The notes: generated from the letters alone by a model not told the origin. Shown: positions 33,756 to 45,107, numbered from the stretch's first letter. The stretch: 64,000 nucleotides of DNA from Pyropia yezoensis (GCA_009829735.1 CM020618.1:25889122-25953121); one strand, 5' to 3'. Translations and numbers: made by a program.

Positions 33756-34064
33756 GCGCCGAGGGGGGGGAAGGAGGAGCGGCGGGCAAGAGCAAGCGGG
33801 AGTGGACAGGGGGAGAGAAAGAGGTGCCGGGGGCACCCCTTTTTTTTTTTTTTGCATCACGCGCCCGGTATAGAGGGCAGACAGAACGGGGGCAGGGGAG
33901 AAAACAGTCACTTTGGGAAACGGGGCACGGGCCGCAAGGAAAAAAAAGTGGAAAGAAGGGGTGGGGGGGGGGGGGCAGTCGGCAGGGAAGAAAGAAACGC
34001 AGAACGGGAACAAAAAAGGATGGTCCCAACGCAACCCAACCCCCCACGCGCGCAATCCTCCACT
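33756..34064. other. short convergent intergenic region
   Basis: Purine-rich on the plus strand with a T-run (about 33839-33853) and A-runs. It forms the 3' flank of both the Ala-rich ORF and NOP58. No gene is seen. Confidence 0.55.
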
Positions 34065-35783
34065 CTAGGCGCTCTTCTTGCTCTTCTTCTTCTTGTGTGA
34101 CGCCTCGCCGTTTGTTGCTCCTGGGGTGCCCGCATCCGCAGCGGCATCGTCGCTCTTCCGCTTCTTATCCTTCTTGCTGCTGCTCTTGTCCTTCTTGTCC
34201 TTCTTCTCCTTCTTGGACGCGGACTTGGCGTCGGGCGTCGCGTCCGCCGCCACTGCCTTCTTGTCCTTTTTGCTGCTGCTCTTGTCCTTCTTTTCCTTCT
34301 TATCCTTCTTCTCCTTCTTGGGCTTGTCCGCGGGCGTCACCGCACCAGCGTCACCATTGACCGCGTCGGCGCCCGCATCGGCAGCCGCGGGCGTCACTGC
34401 CGCCGCCGGCGATGCCAATAGCATGTCCGCCCCTGCCGCGTACGCGCCGGTTGCGGACTTGCCCGCCCCCGGCACCCGCGGCTGCTTGGCGCCCGTATCC
34501 CGCGCCCGGCCCTGCCGGCTGATGCTAAACGTGCCCTTGTCCTCAAGCGATCGCAGGCGAGCCTCCACCTTGGCCCGCCCATCAAGACCCACCTCAGGAA
34601 TCCCCGAGCCCCCATCCTCGGCCAGCGCGTCGACGCGGACGGCAAGGCTGCACTTGGCGGCAAGGACACGGGAGACCTTGCCCTTGAGCTTGGGCGCCGC
34701 CTGCCCCACAAGAGACGCGTGATAGATGAGCCCATACTTGGGCGTCGCGTGCTTGGTCTTGAGTGCCCGGAAGAGGGCCTTTTCCGCACCCAGGATCTGC
34801 ACCGTCGACGCGGGGTACTTTGCGAGCGTCAGAACCGACCCAGCGTGCGCAATGAGGCGGGCACCAACCAGCTCGCCGACGAGGGCAGTGAGGTTGGGTG
34901 CCAGTGCCGCCATCCGCGACCGCAGGTAGTCATAGAGGGTAGTGCGGTACTCGGAGAGGGTCACCACCTGGGAGCATAGGCTGGCCATGTTGGTCACGTC
35001 CTCGTCCGAGATCTCCGTGCCCATCGACACAACCGCCGCTGCCTTGAGCTCCGCCTCGGTGGCGGCGTCAAGAATGGACGAGAAGTCCATCCCCGCCGCC
35101 GCAGTGCGCACCCGCATGGCCGCAACGGCACGCGCGTATGCCACGTTCTCCGTGACAATCTTGGACATTTCTGGGAAATGCCAGCCAAACCACTCTCGCA
35201 GCCGCATGCCGTACGTGTTCACCTGCTTATCCAGCTCGTCCAGCAATCCAATCGCCTGCACCACCATCACATCCACCTTATCAGGCGAGAACTTGAGCTT
35301 GTAGCGGGACAGGCTGTGGGCGAGGCCCAGCGCCATGGCGCGACCATCGTCCGTATCACCCCCCCCTCCACCCCCATCGGGGGCGTCGGCGCCGCCCAGG
35401 AGGTCCCCCAGGTTGGCCCGAATGGCACGCATCAGCGTCAGCGACGACGCGTCGGCCACGCACGTGACGCCAAGCTTCTCCCGGATGGATGCGCCGAGCT
35501 TGGCATCCCCCACCGCAAGTTTGTCCGCCTCCCCCGCTGCGTGCTTCTTGAGAAACTTACGGAGGTCCTTGGACGCTTTCCCCTCCACCAGCGCCGTCGC
35601 AGACGCGAGCGCGGCTGTGGTGTCGGTGAAACGGGAAAAGGCCGCCAGCTTCAGAACTGACGACAGAGCGCCGGGGGAAGACTCGAGGGCACCATTCCCG
35701 GCTTCCGCGGCGGCAGCAACAGCAGCCTCGTCCACAACTTTGAACAACGCGTGGCCCGAGGGCGTCTCAAAGAGGACCAACAT
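34065..35783 (-). CDS. NOP58: NOP58, box C/D snoRNP core protein
   Basis: A single-exon 572-residue protein. The MLVLFETPSGHALFKVVDE start is the classic NOP5 N-terminal domain, so the ATG at 35783 is used although the frame is open upstream. The central Nop domain (about residues 180-400) includes GTEISDEDVTNMASLCSQV, SVLTLAKYPASTVQILGAEK and TPKYGLIYHASLVGQ, all near-invariant in NOP58 and NOP56. The last 100 residues are KKEKKDKK-type repeats, the Lys/Asp/Glu tail typical of NOP58. NOP58 binds box C/D snoRNA with fibrillarin, NOP56 and SNU13 and directs rRNA 2'-O-methylation in the nucleolus. NOP58 is preferred over NOP56 because of the N-terminal start and the KKE/D tail. It is much less affected by homopolymers than its neighbours. 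Confidence 0.96.
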   Translation of the reverse strand: MLVLFETPSGHALFKVVDEAAVAAAAEAGNGALESSPGALSSVLKLAAFSRFTDTTAALASATALVEGKASKDLRKFLKKHAAGEADKLAVGDAKLGASIREKLGVTCVADASSLTLMRAIRANLGDLLGGADAPDGGGGGGDTDDGRAMALGLAHSLSRYKLKFSPDKVDVMVVQAIGLLDELDKQVNTYGMRLREWFGWHFPEMSKIVTENVAYARAVAAMRVRTAAAGMDFSSILDAATEAELKAAAVVSMGTEISDEDVTNMASLCSQVVTLSEYRTTLYDYLRSRMAALAPNLTALVGELVGARLIAHAGSVLTLAKYPASTVQILGAEKALFRALKTKHATPKYGLIYHASLVGQAAPKLKGKVSRVLAAKCSLAVRVDALAEDGGSGIPEVGLDGRAKVEARLRSLEDKGTFSISRQGRARDTGAKQPRVPGAGKSATGAYAAGADMLLASPAAAVTPAAADAGADAVNGDAGAVTPADKPKKEKKDKKEKKDKSSSKKDKKAVAADATPDAKSASKKEKKDKKDKSSSKKDKKRKSDDAAADAGTPGATNGEASHKKKKSKKSA

Positions 35784-36492
35784 CGTAGGGAACCACCGGG
35801 GTCGTGCGGGGGGGGGACCGGCCGCTGTCGCGGGGAGGACAGGGATGAAGGAGGGGAAGGGCGCGGACAAACAGAGGGGTGGTGAAATAGACGGCGAGAT
35901 AACGGCGACAGCGGCCGCGGCGGCAGCGGCGACGACGGTAGCGGTAGCGTTAGGGGGGGGGGATGGCAAAAATAGCCGGAGGCCGATGGTGACAACGGCG
36001 GCAGTCGCGGCAGAGTCACGGTGCCGACGAAAAGACCAGGCCGGCCGGGCGAGACGTAAAAAACGGCAAGTCCAAAGTGAGGGCGACGGGGACACTGGCA
36101 GGGGCCTGTACACAAGACGTTGGCCGCACACAGAGAGCGACGCCACGGGATGCGGCGGCGCGGCGCGACGAGCACCGCGGGTCACCCGCAACGCAATGCG
36201 GGGCGTCGTGAGAGGGATCAACGCCGCGGCCGTCGCGGCAGCGTGCGGGCGACGGCCGCCCAGCCGTCGGCGGCGGCCTGGACGCGTCCACGGGGCGAGG
36301 TGATGCGACGCTCGGATGGGTCGCCCACACAATAATTAATTTCATCGAACCGATGTTATTTAACTCCTGTATTTGGCTACATCTGAGAGCCTAGACTTGT
36401 TCCCTCCAGAGAGCGCCAACACTGATGCAATTTGCAACGGCCGACGCACAACACGTGAAGGGGTGTGAAGCCGAACTTGTTCCACTCAGAAT

Positions 36493-36513
36493 CTATCTCC
36501 CTGGGAGATAGAC
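36493..36513. repeat. short palindrome, 10-bp arms
   Basis: TCTATCTCCC and GGGAGATAGA flank a single T, so the site could form a tight hairpin or be a symmetric protein-binding site in the ABCD promoter region. Confidence 0.8.
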
Positions 36514-36580
36514 ACCTGATTGGCCGAGGTCTCCGGGTCGTCGTGCGAGTGGAGGATGCGATTCGGGAAGCGAATGGAAC

Positions 36581-36599
36581 CGGGCCCTGCCAGGGCCCG
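36581..36599. repeat. short palindrome, 9-bp arms
   Basis: CGGGCCCTG and CAGGGCCCG flank a single C. It lies 68 bases from the preceding palindrome and has the same arm-plus-one-base design. Confidence 0.8.
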
Positions 36600-37013
36600 T
36601 TGCCGGCTGGCAGCAGCAACACCGAGGGCGGCACCCGTTGCGTCGTGCGCCCGTAGGAGGGGGAGGGAGAGCGGGAGGGAACTGCCTACCGTGCACCTGC
36701 AGCGAAGCGAGGTCCATGGCGACCCCCTGTGTCTTCGCGGGCACTCACCGGCTCGCTCAGCTCGTGTGACGACGCGCCGTGGCCCTCGTTTAGACACACC
36801 ACGCCGAGCCCAGCTACGTTCGGCGTTTAGCGGTTGGCGGCACTGCTCTTTGGGACGGGGGAGCCCTCCTTCCCGGTCGTGGCGTCCCGAGGTTTGTGCG
36901 ACGGGGGCCTCTCTGGCTGCCCTTTTTGCCTTCCCCTGCCTCTTCTCCCTTCCCCCCTTCCAGCTTTCCCCCCCTAGTGTTTTCCCCCCCTCTTTCCCCA
37001 GCGGCGGCCGTTC

Positions 37014-39867
37014 ATGTCGGTTGTCAACATGGCAACCGGGGCCAACGGCGGCCTCGCCCGCACCTCCCGCCCCGCCATGTACGCCATCACCGCCGTCGCA
37101 GCGGCCGGCTGCGTGGCGGCGCACCGGTGGAACCAGGCGGTGACTACCAAGCGGCTTGCCGATGGGATTGTGCGGAGCAGACAAGGGCGGCGGCGTCGGC
37201 GAGACGGGTCAGACCCAGGAGACCCTGCCCGCCGTGGGCCGGGCGGCGTGTTTGGGACCGCCATGGCGGCGCTGGGGGGGGTGGGGGGGGTGGACGGCAG
37301 CGTCGACGGCGATTCGGCGTCAGAGGGGGACGGCGGCGCCGCCGTTGGCAACCAGCTGGGCCGACCACCCGGGGTGGGGCCTGGTGGCGCCGAGGCGTGC
37401 CTCGACGGCGGTGGTGGCGGCAGTGGCAGCGGCGGCGGTAGCCTTCTTCCGCCAGGCGGCGGGGCTGGGGTGGGCGAAGGGCCCAGCCTACGGAGAAAGC
37501 AGAGCGGGTCTCGCGGGGCGGGCGCCGGCGGCGGGGGAGGAGTGGACCGGGTGTTTGCGGCGCAGCTGTGGAAGTTCCTCAAGATTGTCATCCCAGGGGT
37601 GCACAGCCGGGAGTTCGCGCTGCTGGTGGTCATTGCTGGGCTTCTCGGCGCACGCTCGTACTGCGACATTTGGGCCAGTGACAATGGGGGGCGGGTGGTC
37701 AAGGCGATTGTTAGTCGGGAACGGAGGGCGTTTTACCGGCGAGCCATCCGGGACATCTTCATTATGGCCTTCCCCATGAGCGCCGTCAACACGGGCCTTC
37801 GCTTCACGCTTGCTCACCTCAAGGTGATGTTCCGCCTTCGGCTGTCCCAGCATTTCCACGACAAGTACCTCAACGCGGCCAACACATTCTATGCAGTCAG
37901 CAACCTTGACAACCGCATCCAAAACGTGGACCAGCTGCTCACAACGGACATTGATCGCTTTTGCACTTCTCTTGCAGACATCTACTCGAATCTGTCCAAG
38001 CCTGCCCTCGATGTCGTTCTTTTCTCCCGACGGCTATCACGGTCACTCGGCCCACGCGCTGCGCCTTTGCTCATCAGCTACTTTGTGGCCTGTTCCGTGG
38101 CCCTGCGGGCGGTGCAGCCACCGTTTGGGCGGCTGGTCGCGGAGGAGCAGCGCCTGGAAGGTGAGTACCGCCTTCACCACAGCCGCCTCATCACGCACGG
38201 GGAGGAGGTGGCGTTTTACCGGGGCTACCGCTTCGAAAAGGTGTACATCACTGATGCGCTTGGCCGGGTGGCTGCACACATGGCACGTGTCTTCCGCGCC
38301 CGAGCTCGCATCGGCTTCTGCGACCAGCTTTTGATTAAGTATGTGGCGACCATCGTCGGCTACAGCATCGTCTCCATCCCTGTATTCTTCCCACACCTGG
38401 TCAAGGCACCTCATCGGGCGGCGGCGGCGAGCGCGGCGCGTCTGCGGGTGTCGTCGCGCGCTCTGACGGCGGCTGTGGGGCTGCTGCCTGCAAAACTCGC
38501 CATCCCACCCGAGGCAGCCTGCTTGTCGGCTGAGAAGGCGCCCTCTGACGACGCAATCCGGGACGGGGCGGACAGTTCGGCTTCGGACATTGCTGGTTTG
38601 TATACGCGCAACTCCCGGCTTTTGATCGCCTTGGCGGGGGCTATTGGCCGGCTTGTTCTTGCTGGGAAGAGCATCACTGCTCTGACCGGCTACTGTGCGC
38701 GGGTGGCGCGGCTGGACGACGTTCTGAGCGACCTTGCTGTGAGCACCGTGCCGCGGGCGCCGCTCGAGTCGAGCACCGACCTGCACACAGAGGCCCGGCT
38801 GGCTGCGCTGATGACGCCTGGCTCGCTGGTGGAGGGCCGCGGGGGGGGGGTGAAGTTCGAGGGTGTCAATGTCATCGCACCGGACCGGTCTGTGCTCCTG
38901 ACAGACGTCAATGTGGAGATTCCTCGGGGGACGCACGTCATTGTGGCGGGACCAAACGGAAGTGGCAAGTACGTTGTGTTTTTCTGCTACGAGGGGCCCT
39001 TCCTGCGCTGTGAGCGGTCCCGCCTGATGTCGCTTCCTGTCCTCCCTGATGTGGTGCGGCACTCTGGGGCACCTGCAGTTGTTGAGTGCGTTCGTGCTGA
39101 CTTCAGGCGTCCATTGGCAACGGGTACTGACATTGACTATCTGATGATTGCTCTACATGATGTCGCTCCTGTGCATGGCCCATAGGTCGTCACTCTTCCG
39201 AGTCTTGGCCGGCTTATGGCCTCTCTACGGTGGCACCCTTTTCCGACCAGCGGGTTCGCGCGTCTTTTACGTGCCGCAGCGGCCTTATCTAACCCTTGGC
39301 ACGCTGCGCGCGCAGGTGGTCTACCCCCTGACGTGGGGTGAAGCTGTCGCCGAGATGGGTGCCTCCGACCAGCTCATTATGGGCTTCTTGTCTGATGCAC
39401 GGCTGCTGCACGTCGCTGCCCGCAAGGGCGGCCTCGACGCCGTCCGCGACTGGGCTGATGTGCTATCGGGCGGGGAGAAGCAGCGCCTGGGCTTTGCCCG
39501 CATGCTGTTCCATCGTCCCGATTATGCGGTACTGGACGAGGCGTCGGCGGCCATTTCCCTCGAGGCGGAGGGCTACCTCTACGAGCGTGCCCAGGAGCTG
39601 GGGGTCACGCTCGTGACTGTGAGCCACCGCCCGTCGCTTTTCCGGTTCCACACCAAGATCCTTGCGCTCGATGGCCAAGGTGGCTATGCGTACAGGGACC
39701 TTGTGGAGGGCGACGTGCCGGCCTTGACTTTTTCGGCTGGCGATGGCTCTGCCGCCTCGGCTGTCATGTCGGCGGCGCCCGACGCGACGGAAAGCGAAGG
39801 GGAGGGAGGGCCTGACGACGGGGAGGATGCCCCGGAAGAGCTGGCATCTGGGAGTGCGAGTGCCTGA
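37014..39867 (+). CDS. peroxisomal ABCD-type half ABC transporter
   Basis: Exons 37014-38968 and 39186-39867 encode 878 residues. The intron (GTACGT...ATAG, phase 2) splits the Walker A lysine codon: GPNGSG-K-SSLF reads through exactly. The membrane domain (about residues 180-500) shows ABCD features: ARSYCDIWASDNGG, NRIQNVDQLLTTDI (with the HFHDKYL block before it) and EEVAFYRGYR, the EAA-like loop of this family. The nucleotide-binding domain has FYVPQRPYLTLGTL, LSGGEKQRLGFAR (about 745-757), YAVLDEAS Walker B (about 765-772) and VTVSHRP. ABCD proteins dimerise in the peroxisomal membrane and import acyl-CoAs or fatty acids for beta-oxidation. Residues 50-170 are a Gly-rich insert. A TGTAAATA motif follows the stop by 71 bases. 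Confidence 0.93.
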
Positions 39868-40329
39868 GCTGTCAGGGCCTCCTGGGTCCCACAGGATGCG
39901 TGAGGGCGGCAGGCCACCGCGAGGCCCCCGTCTCGGATGTAAATACGTGTACCACTATGAAAGTAGAGTACGGTAGAGGCGCTGCCTGTATTTCTCCGCT
40001 GAGCAGCGCACTTCCAGCACCCCGGCTTCACGCGGCGCCCATTGACCACACGCGCGCTCGTAAGCAGTAGCTAGTGGTTCGTCGCGAGTGCGCGTTCCTG
40101 GAGCGAGCAGAGGACCATATACGACCGGAGGCGCTGCATCGCCGTCTCTGCGACCGACGCGGCGAGCAGCCCGTCTGCCATCGCCCACACCCCCGCAACG
40201 GTGTATGTATACACCGCAGGACCACTTAACAGGCACAAAAGCACACTGTACATTGCGCTATGGAAGGGAAAAGGGATGACACATACGCTACACAGAAAAA
40301 CACGCGCACACCCCGGGCCCGACGACTAC
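39868..40329. other. 3' flank between convergent genes
   Basis: It holds the ABCD 3' UTR (TGTAAATA at 39938-39945) and, on the other strand, the 3' UTR of the thioredoxin-like gene with TGTATACATACACC near 40205. No gene is seen. Confidence 0.55.
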
Positions 40330-41669
40330 TCAGTCAAATTTGAACACCCCCGGCGTGGTGAGTACGGCCAGACCTAGTACGATAACAAAGGTCAGGGCCA
40401 TGCCGCTACCAACCACCACTCCCCCCAGCTGGACGGTAGAGAGGTCCCGCCCCGCGGCGGCAATGTCCCCACCTACAGCTGACAGGTAGGTGGCCAGCCG
40501 CCAGTGGGGCGCCATGGGCCCAAATGGCCTGTCCACCCGCTCTCCATTCACAACCACATCCTCCTGGGCGGCCACGGCGGTATACTGTCCGGTGGTTGTG
40601 CCCCCGTCGCCATCGCTGTTACTGTCGCTTCCGTCGTCGGCGGCGGCGGCGTTGCCACCCCCGTCCCTCTGAGCCGCTGCCGCCGCCGCCAGGTCAAGCA
40701 CCCGTAATGGGGGAGGCAATGCAAACTTGAGCAGCCCGTTGGGCGTCCACCTGCCAGTGTGCTCGTACACGTAGCCGCCCTGGAGGACGACAAAGGAGGG
40801 GAAGGCGTTCACACGAAAGCGCCGGGACAGCACGCTGTACGTCCAGCCGTCCACGCGCGCTACGCGGACGTTCCCGCCCGTGGGTGATGCTGCAATAGCA
40901 CGCGCGACGGCATCGTAGGTAGGGGCAAAAGATCGACACGAAGAGCACCAGGGTGCGTAGACTGCAGCGGCGGGCAAAGGTGTACGTGGAAAGGGGAAAT
41001 AGTAAATGAAGAGCGGGAGAAGACCAGGGATACGTACCGCAAAGCAAAAGAAATGGGCGTGCCCTGGACAGGCAACAACGAAAAGGTCAGGAACGTGAGC
41101 ACATACAATCGTGGCAGCCGCACACATTCTGCAGCCGAGACGCAAGTATGAGGTCAAAACGGACTGCTCTCCCCCTATGCGAGACGTGCCAGCCCAGACG
41201 ACGAGCTCGTCCCCCCCCAAGAGCAACGTACACTCAACAAGCCACCGGCCAGAGGAAACAGTCGAGTCAAAATTACGAGCATTGAGCTCATGGACGACCC
41301 TGCAGGCCACACACACGCGCAAAGTAAGCCGAAGAAGCAGGCGCAGAAAAACAAAAGACAAGAAGGGTGGCACAGTGTCAGTTTGGTGAAATAGGCAAGG
41401 CATTGCAGCCGCGTCAGCATGGCAAACGCCAGCCCTCGCCCTCGAGAGGGACGTCGCCTCCCCACGTCCATGCCCAGGGCGCCCCGCGAGTCCCACAGAC
41501 GATACCCACTAACAAGGCGCACAACGCCCACTAGCCTCACACCCCCGCCACCAACCTACCCCGGTTCTCGTTGAACCTTGGTGGCAGCCGCCGCCGCCGC
41601 GCCAGTGCACCCCGCCACCGCCGCCAGTAGCAGTGTCACCGCCATGCCCACCTCCCACACCCGCCGCAT
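40330..41669 (-). CDS. membrane-anchored thioredoxin/PDI-like protein (TMX type)
   Basis: Exons on the minus strand are 41669-41560, 41299-41232 and 40961-40330, giving 269 residues. Donors are GTAGGT and GTACGT, acceptors CAG, phases 2 and 1. Joining yields NARNFDSTVSSGRWLVEFYA followed by PWCSSC, a textbook thioredoxin-fold sequence that no single frame shows. Residues 1-30 form a signal peptide (MAVTLLLAAVAGC core). The active site is W64-C-S-S-C68. The cis-proline segment is VNAFPSFVVL. An acidic/Ser linker (about 170-195) precedes a C-terminal membrane helix (VVVGSGMALTFVIVLGLAVL) and a short tail. This layout (signal, one thioredoxin domain, TM) matches TMX-family ER oxidoreductases, which shuffle disulfides of membrane cargo. 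CSSC rather than CGHC/CPAC is unusual. Confidence 0.88.
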
Positions 41670-43787
41670 CGTGGCCGCACGTGCCGCCGTGCGCCCCCAC
41701 TCCCCCAGGAGCCCCGCGCCCTGCGCCCCGCGCCCCGCGCCCCGCGTACTTGGCCGGGCGGTGCAAGCAAGCCGCGTCGGCGCGAGCCCCGTCAGCCCGA
41801 CGCACGCAGCATTCGCTGCCAGCACCGAAAACAGCAAAAGGTGTCTGCCACCGCCGCCGCCGTCCCTGCTCTCTCCTCCCACCACAAGAGCTACGGGGAG
41901 AGCGGGGAAGAACAAGAGCCCCAACCGCGGCAGCGACAAAGAGGGAAATGGGGCGGAGGAGGAGATGGTGGAGGTGGGGAGGAGAGGGGGCGGACAAGCA
42001 ACGAGAGCGCCCAGGGAGGTGGGGTTGGTGGTGAGGACACGCAGGCACCAGACGATTGCCCGTCGAGGGGGCGACGGAAGCGCGTCGGTGGGACGGGATG
42101 CAGGGGGACAGGACTCGTCCGACAGCGAACCGCCAGGCCGGGGACGGCTACGCAAAGGAACTACAGGCGGCGGCGGCGGGGTCGTCGGGGCCGTTGTCCC
42201 GCAGCCGAGCCGCCCCACGCACACCCGTCGTGGTGGCCGCTCTCGCGGAACGCGACAGCGACTGGCAGCGCAGAGTGCAGCAAGCAGAGGGGAGAGGCGT
42301 GACCACCCCCACCCAATGGCTTCGGGGGGAGACTCCCGCAGCGAGTCCTTGAGACCCGCATAGGAAGAGATTGGGACCCGATGAAAAAAAAAAAGAGAAA
42401 ACAGTGAGGTTTGTGGTCAATCAAAATCAAATGGCCACGACCCATTGGTCCGCGTCTGATAGAGGCGTGTTGCTCGAACCATGCTGTGCCGGGCTGAAAA
42501 CAGCTCGGAGGGCAGTAGGAGCCACAGCATTGACCTCGCCGCTCAGGTCACGGTCTGGAGGCGTACCATCGCCCCACAGTTACCCAGCATGCGCGGCGCT
42601 GCTGCCCGAGTCGCTGGTGAATGCGACACCGACGGAAGGGCTTCGCCGTCCCCTCTATCGCTGATGAGCGGCTGCGGATGCTGCCGCCGTTCCCACCCGG
42701 AATTCGAGGAGGAGAATGTGCTGTATGCACCTAATGGTGGAGGGCACTGGCTGAGAAGAGCCGAAAACGTCGTCGTCTACTCATGCTGTGGAGAAGGCGG
42801 CAAGCCCGGGAGGCGTCTTAGACCTGGAGGTGGAAGGGAACATGGCGCGGCATCTGCTGCAGGGGAGAGCGGTTGGAGTGTGCCGCCCAGACTACGCTAG
42901 GACAAGAAATTCCTCCCTTGCACGATGTTCGCTATCTTCTCTACCCCGCTGCGCACCATCTTCTCCTCCACTCCAGCCCTCTGACCCCCCATCCAACCGC
43001 AAGAGCTGCTGCTGCTTGTCGGTCACCGTTCTCCGCTGGGCGGAGCTTACAGAAATGGGCGTTGGTGTGATACACATCCGCATGCATCGTTTGTGCGCGC
43101 GTGTGTTTCTACACCGCTGGTGGATCTCCGCACACACCGTCGTTCAGTGCAGCACGAGTGGCCGTTTTGCGAGGCGGGTCGGTGGTTGCTCCGCCCGCGG
43201 CATTGGAGAATGAGTGCCCTAGCCCCAAACACGTCGCCGCCATGCCTAAATTCGCCGACTTCTTGAGCCGCTGGCCCATCACGTCGAGCATATGTAGCTG
43301 GCACGTCATCATATTGGACCTACCGCCCTTCCACGTCCGATACTGCTCACTTGTTGTGGCGGGCATACGAGCCAGGGGAGCAGCGCCGAAAACGCGTATG
43401 AGTGGCACGTAGTATTTTCCACGTGTCAAATATATACGTATCAATCGTTTTCAAATGTCAAAGGTTTCCAGAGCTCGAAAACTGTCATGGTCCGAGCAAC
43501 CGCGCCACCAACGACAGCTGCCTTCGTGCTTCGCCAGCCCCCGCGTCTTCATCGGCGAGACCGCGACACCCCCTCTGGACTACGCTGCCCTCTTTCGTAC
43601 CGGTGACACCACTTCCAGGAGGTCCCGCCTCGGCACTGCGCCGCGCCGTCGGCGCGCTCCCCTTGTGACGGGCAGCAGCCAGTCCTGGTCTCGCGGTCGC
43701 GCGGCCGCCGCCCCACTCTTTTTTCGACGCCCCCTTCCCCAACCCTCCCCCCGTCCCCCTCCCCCTCCCCCCCCGCCCGCACCAACC
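41670..43787. other. intergenic region upstream of two divergent genes
   Basis: It lies between the start of the thioredoxin-like gene and the AP-3 sigma gene. Long ORFs on both strands lack recognisable motifs and cross obvious low-complexity sequence. About 42370-43480 has near-average composition and contains an A-run at about 42384. The 300 bases before 43788 are a C/T-rich leader. No gene is supported. Confidence 0.45.
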
Positions 43788-45107
43788 ATGGTCGTCCACG
43801 CGCTGGTGGTGATGAACACCACCGGCGCGGCGCGGCTCACCAAGTTCTACACCCCCGTCCCGCCGGCCGCGCAGCAGGCGTTTGTGCGCGCCGCGCACGC
43901 GCTCATTGCGCGGCGGCCCGACGGCGTGTGCAATATCATCCCATCGGTAGCAGGGGGGGGGGGGGGGGGGGACCCAACGGGGCGGGGGGCGGGGGGGGTG
44001 TGGACTGGGCAAGCTGCTTGAGAACCGCCGACGCCGCTGCTGGGACCAACGGCAGCAGCGGCGGCAGTGGCGGCTTTGGCGGCGCCGACCGCGGCGGGGC
44101 CGCCAGTCCCCAAAGTACAGCGGGGTCCTTGGCGGGGGCGGCGGCGTCGGTGGCGGGAGGACCTCCCCTCGCCGGCGCCGACGAGGGCCTCCGCCTCATC
44201 TACCGGCAGTACGCGACGCTCTTCTTTGTCGCGGCGGTGGACGAGACTGAGTCCCCCCTGGGCATCCTGGACCTGCTGCAGGTGCTCGTTGAGACTCTGG
44301 ACAAGTGCTTTGAGAATGTGTGCGAGCTGGACTTGATCTTCCACATGGACAAGGTACGTTCGGGCGCGGGAATGGGGGGGGCGGGGCGTGTGGGGGGAGA
44401 GGTAGAGGGGCCTACCCATAGTAGCGGGTAGGGGGTGCCTACGCTGCCACGGAGGGGAATTGAAGGGGGGGGCGCAGCCACCCGTGTGGAGGAGACGGGG
44501 GGGGCGTGGGGTGACACACCACACGGGGGGGGTGGGGGACCCTCACCGCGCCACCCCTCCTGGCCGAGTGACCGTAGCGGCGCACACTACTGACCCGCAC
44601 GCCGCCTCCCCGCGTCCCTGCCCCCCGTGGCGGTGGACGACCCCGCCACCGCCACCTCACTTGGTACGCCGCCGACGTGGTGATGCTGCTGCCCGCGCCG
44701 CGCCCCCTTCTCGCTGCCACCTCGCTGCTGCTTGCTGTGAGCGGCGGGTTATCGCCCCTGTTTTCCCTCTCCTCGCGGCTCGCGCCCTGTGGGCATCTAC
44801 ATCACACCCCCGCACCCCATCCTCGCCGCGCATCACCCCCATTCCCCCCCTCACCCCCCACCGCCGCCCTCCTCCCCCGTCCCTTACACCTCTATTCCCT
44901 CGACCTCCGTGCCTACTTTCCCTACCAAAGGTGCACTACGTGGTCGATGAGATTATTGTCGGCGGCCTAGTGATGGAGACCAACATGGCCGACATCCTGT
45001 CGGCGCTGCAGGCGTCCAAGCGGGAAATGCTGGCGAGCGCGGGGGGCGGCAGCGGCCTCGCCGCGGGCGTGGCCTCCACCTTTGGGGGAAACTACATCAA
45101 CAAATGA
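43788..45107 (+). CDS. AP-3 adaptor complex sigma subunit
   Basis: Exons 43788-44353 and 44931-45107. The intron begins GTACGT, ends AAAG and is phase 0. The start MVVHALVVMNTTGAARLTKF, then ARRPDGVCNI, LRLIYRQYATLFFVAAVDE, LGILDLLQVLVETLDKCFEN, ELDLIFHMDK and, after the intron, VHYVVDEIIVGGLVMETN are the complete sigma-adaptin core. Sequence fits sigma-3 better than sigma-1/2 (RLIYRxYATLxFV, METN). AP-3 sorts cargo from endosomes or trans-Golgi to vacuole/lysosome-type organelles. Between CNI and the RLIY block a Gly/Ser/Ala insert replaces the usual short loop. A 19-base G run at 43953-43971 inside it shifts the frame; one missing G would restore it. With that correction the protein is about 247 residues against the usual 160-195. 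Confidence 0.93.

Larger units (their letters stand above)
35784..37013. promoter_or_regulatory. divergent promoter region of NOP58 and ABCD genes
   Basis: These 1.2 kb separate two head-to-head genes. A short AT-rich core (AATAATTAATTT, about 36331) lies near the middle. Two near-perfect 19-21-base hairpins (36493-36513 and 36581-36599) lie on the ABCD side. Just before the ABCD ATG a pyrimidine tract ends in CCCCAG at about 37001, which could be a 5'-UTR intron acceptor. Confidence 0.5.

Noticed and set aside
35784-36332. N-terminal extension of the NOP58 frame
   Set aside because: NOP58 family members begin exactly at MLVLFETP; the upstream part is Arg/Pro/Ser low complexity.
42440-42490. 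Possible tRNA T-arm (GGTTCGAGC on the minus strand)
   Set aside because: The flanking bases do not form a T stem and no anticodon or acceptor stem can be drawn; no other tRNA-like site was found.
43947-44015. A 70-base intron in AP-3 sigma instead of a homopolymer frame error
   Set aside because: The GTAGCA donor and available AG acceptors do not match in phase, and the length would be far below other introns here.
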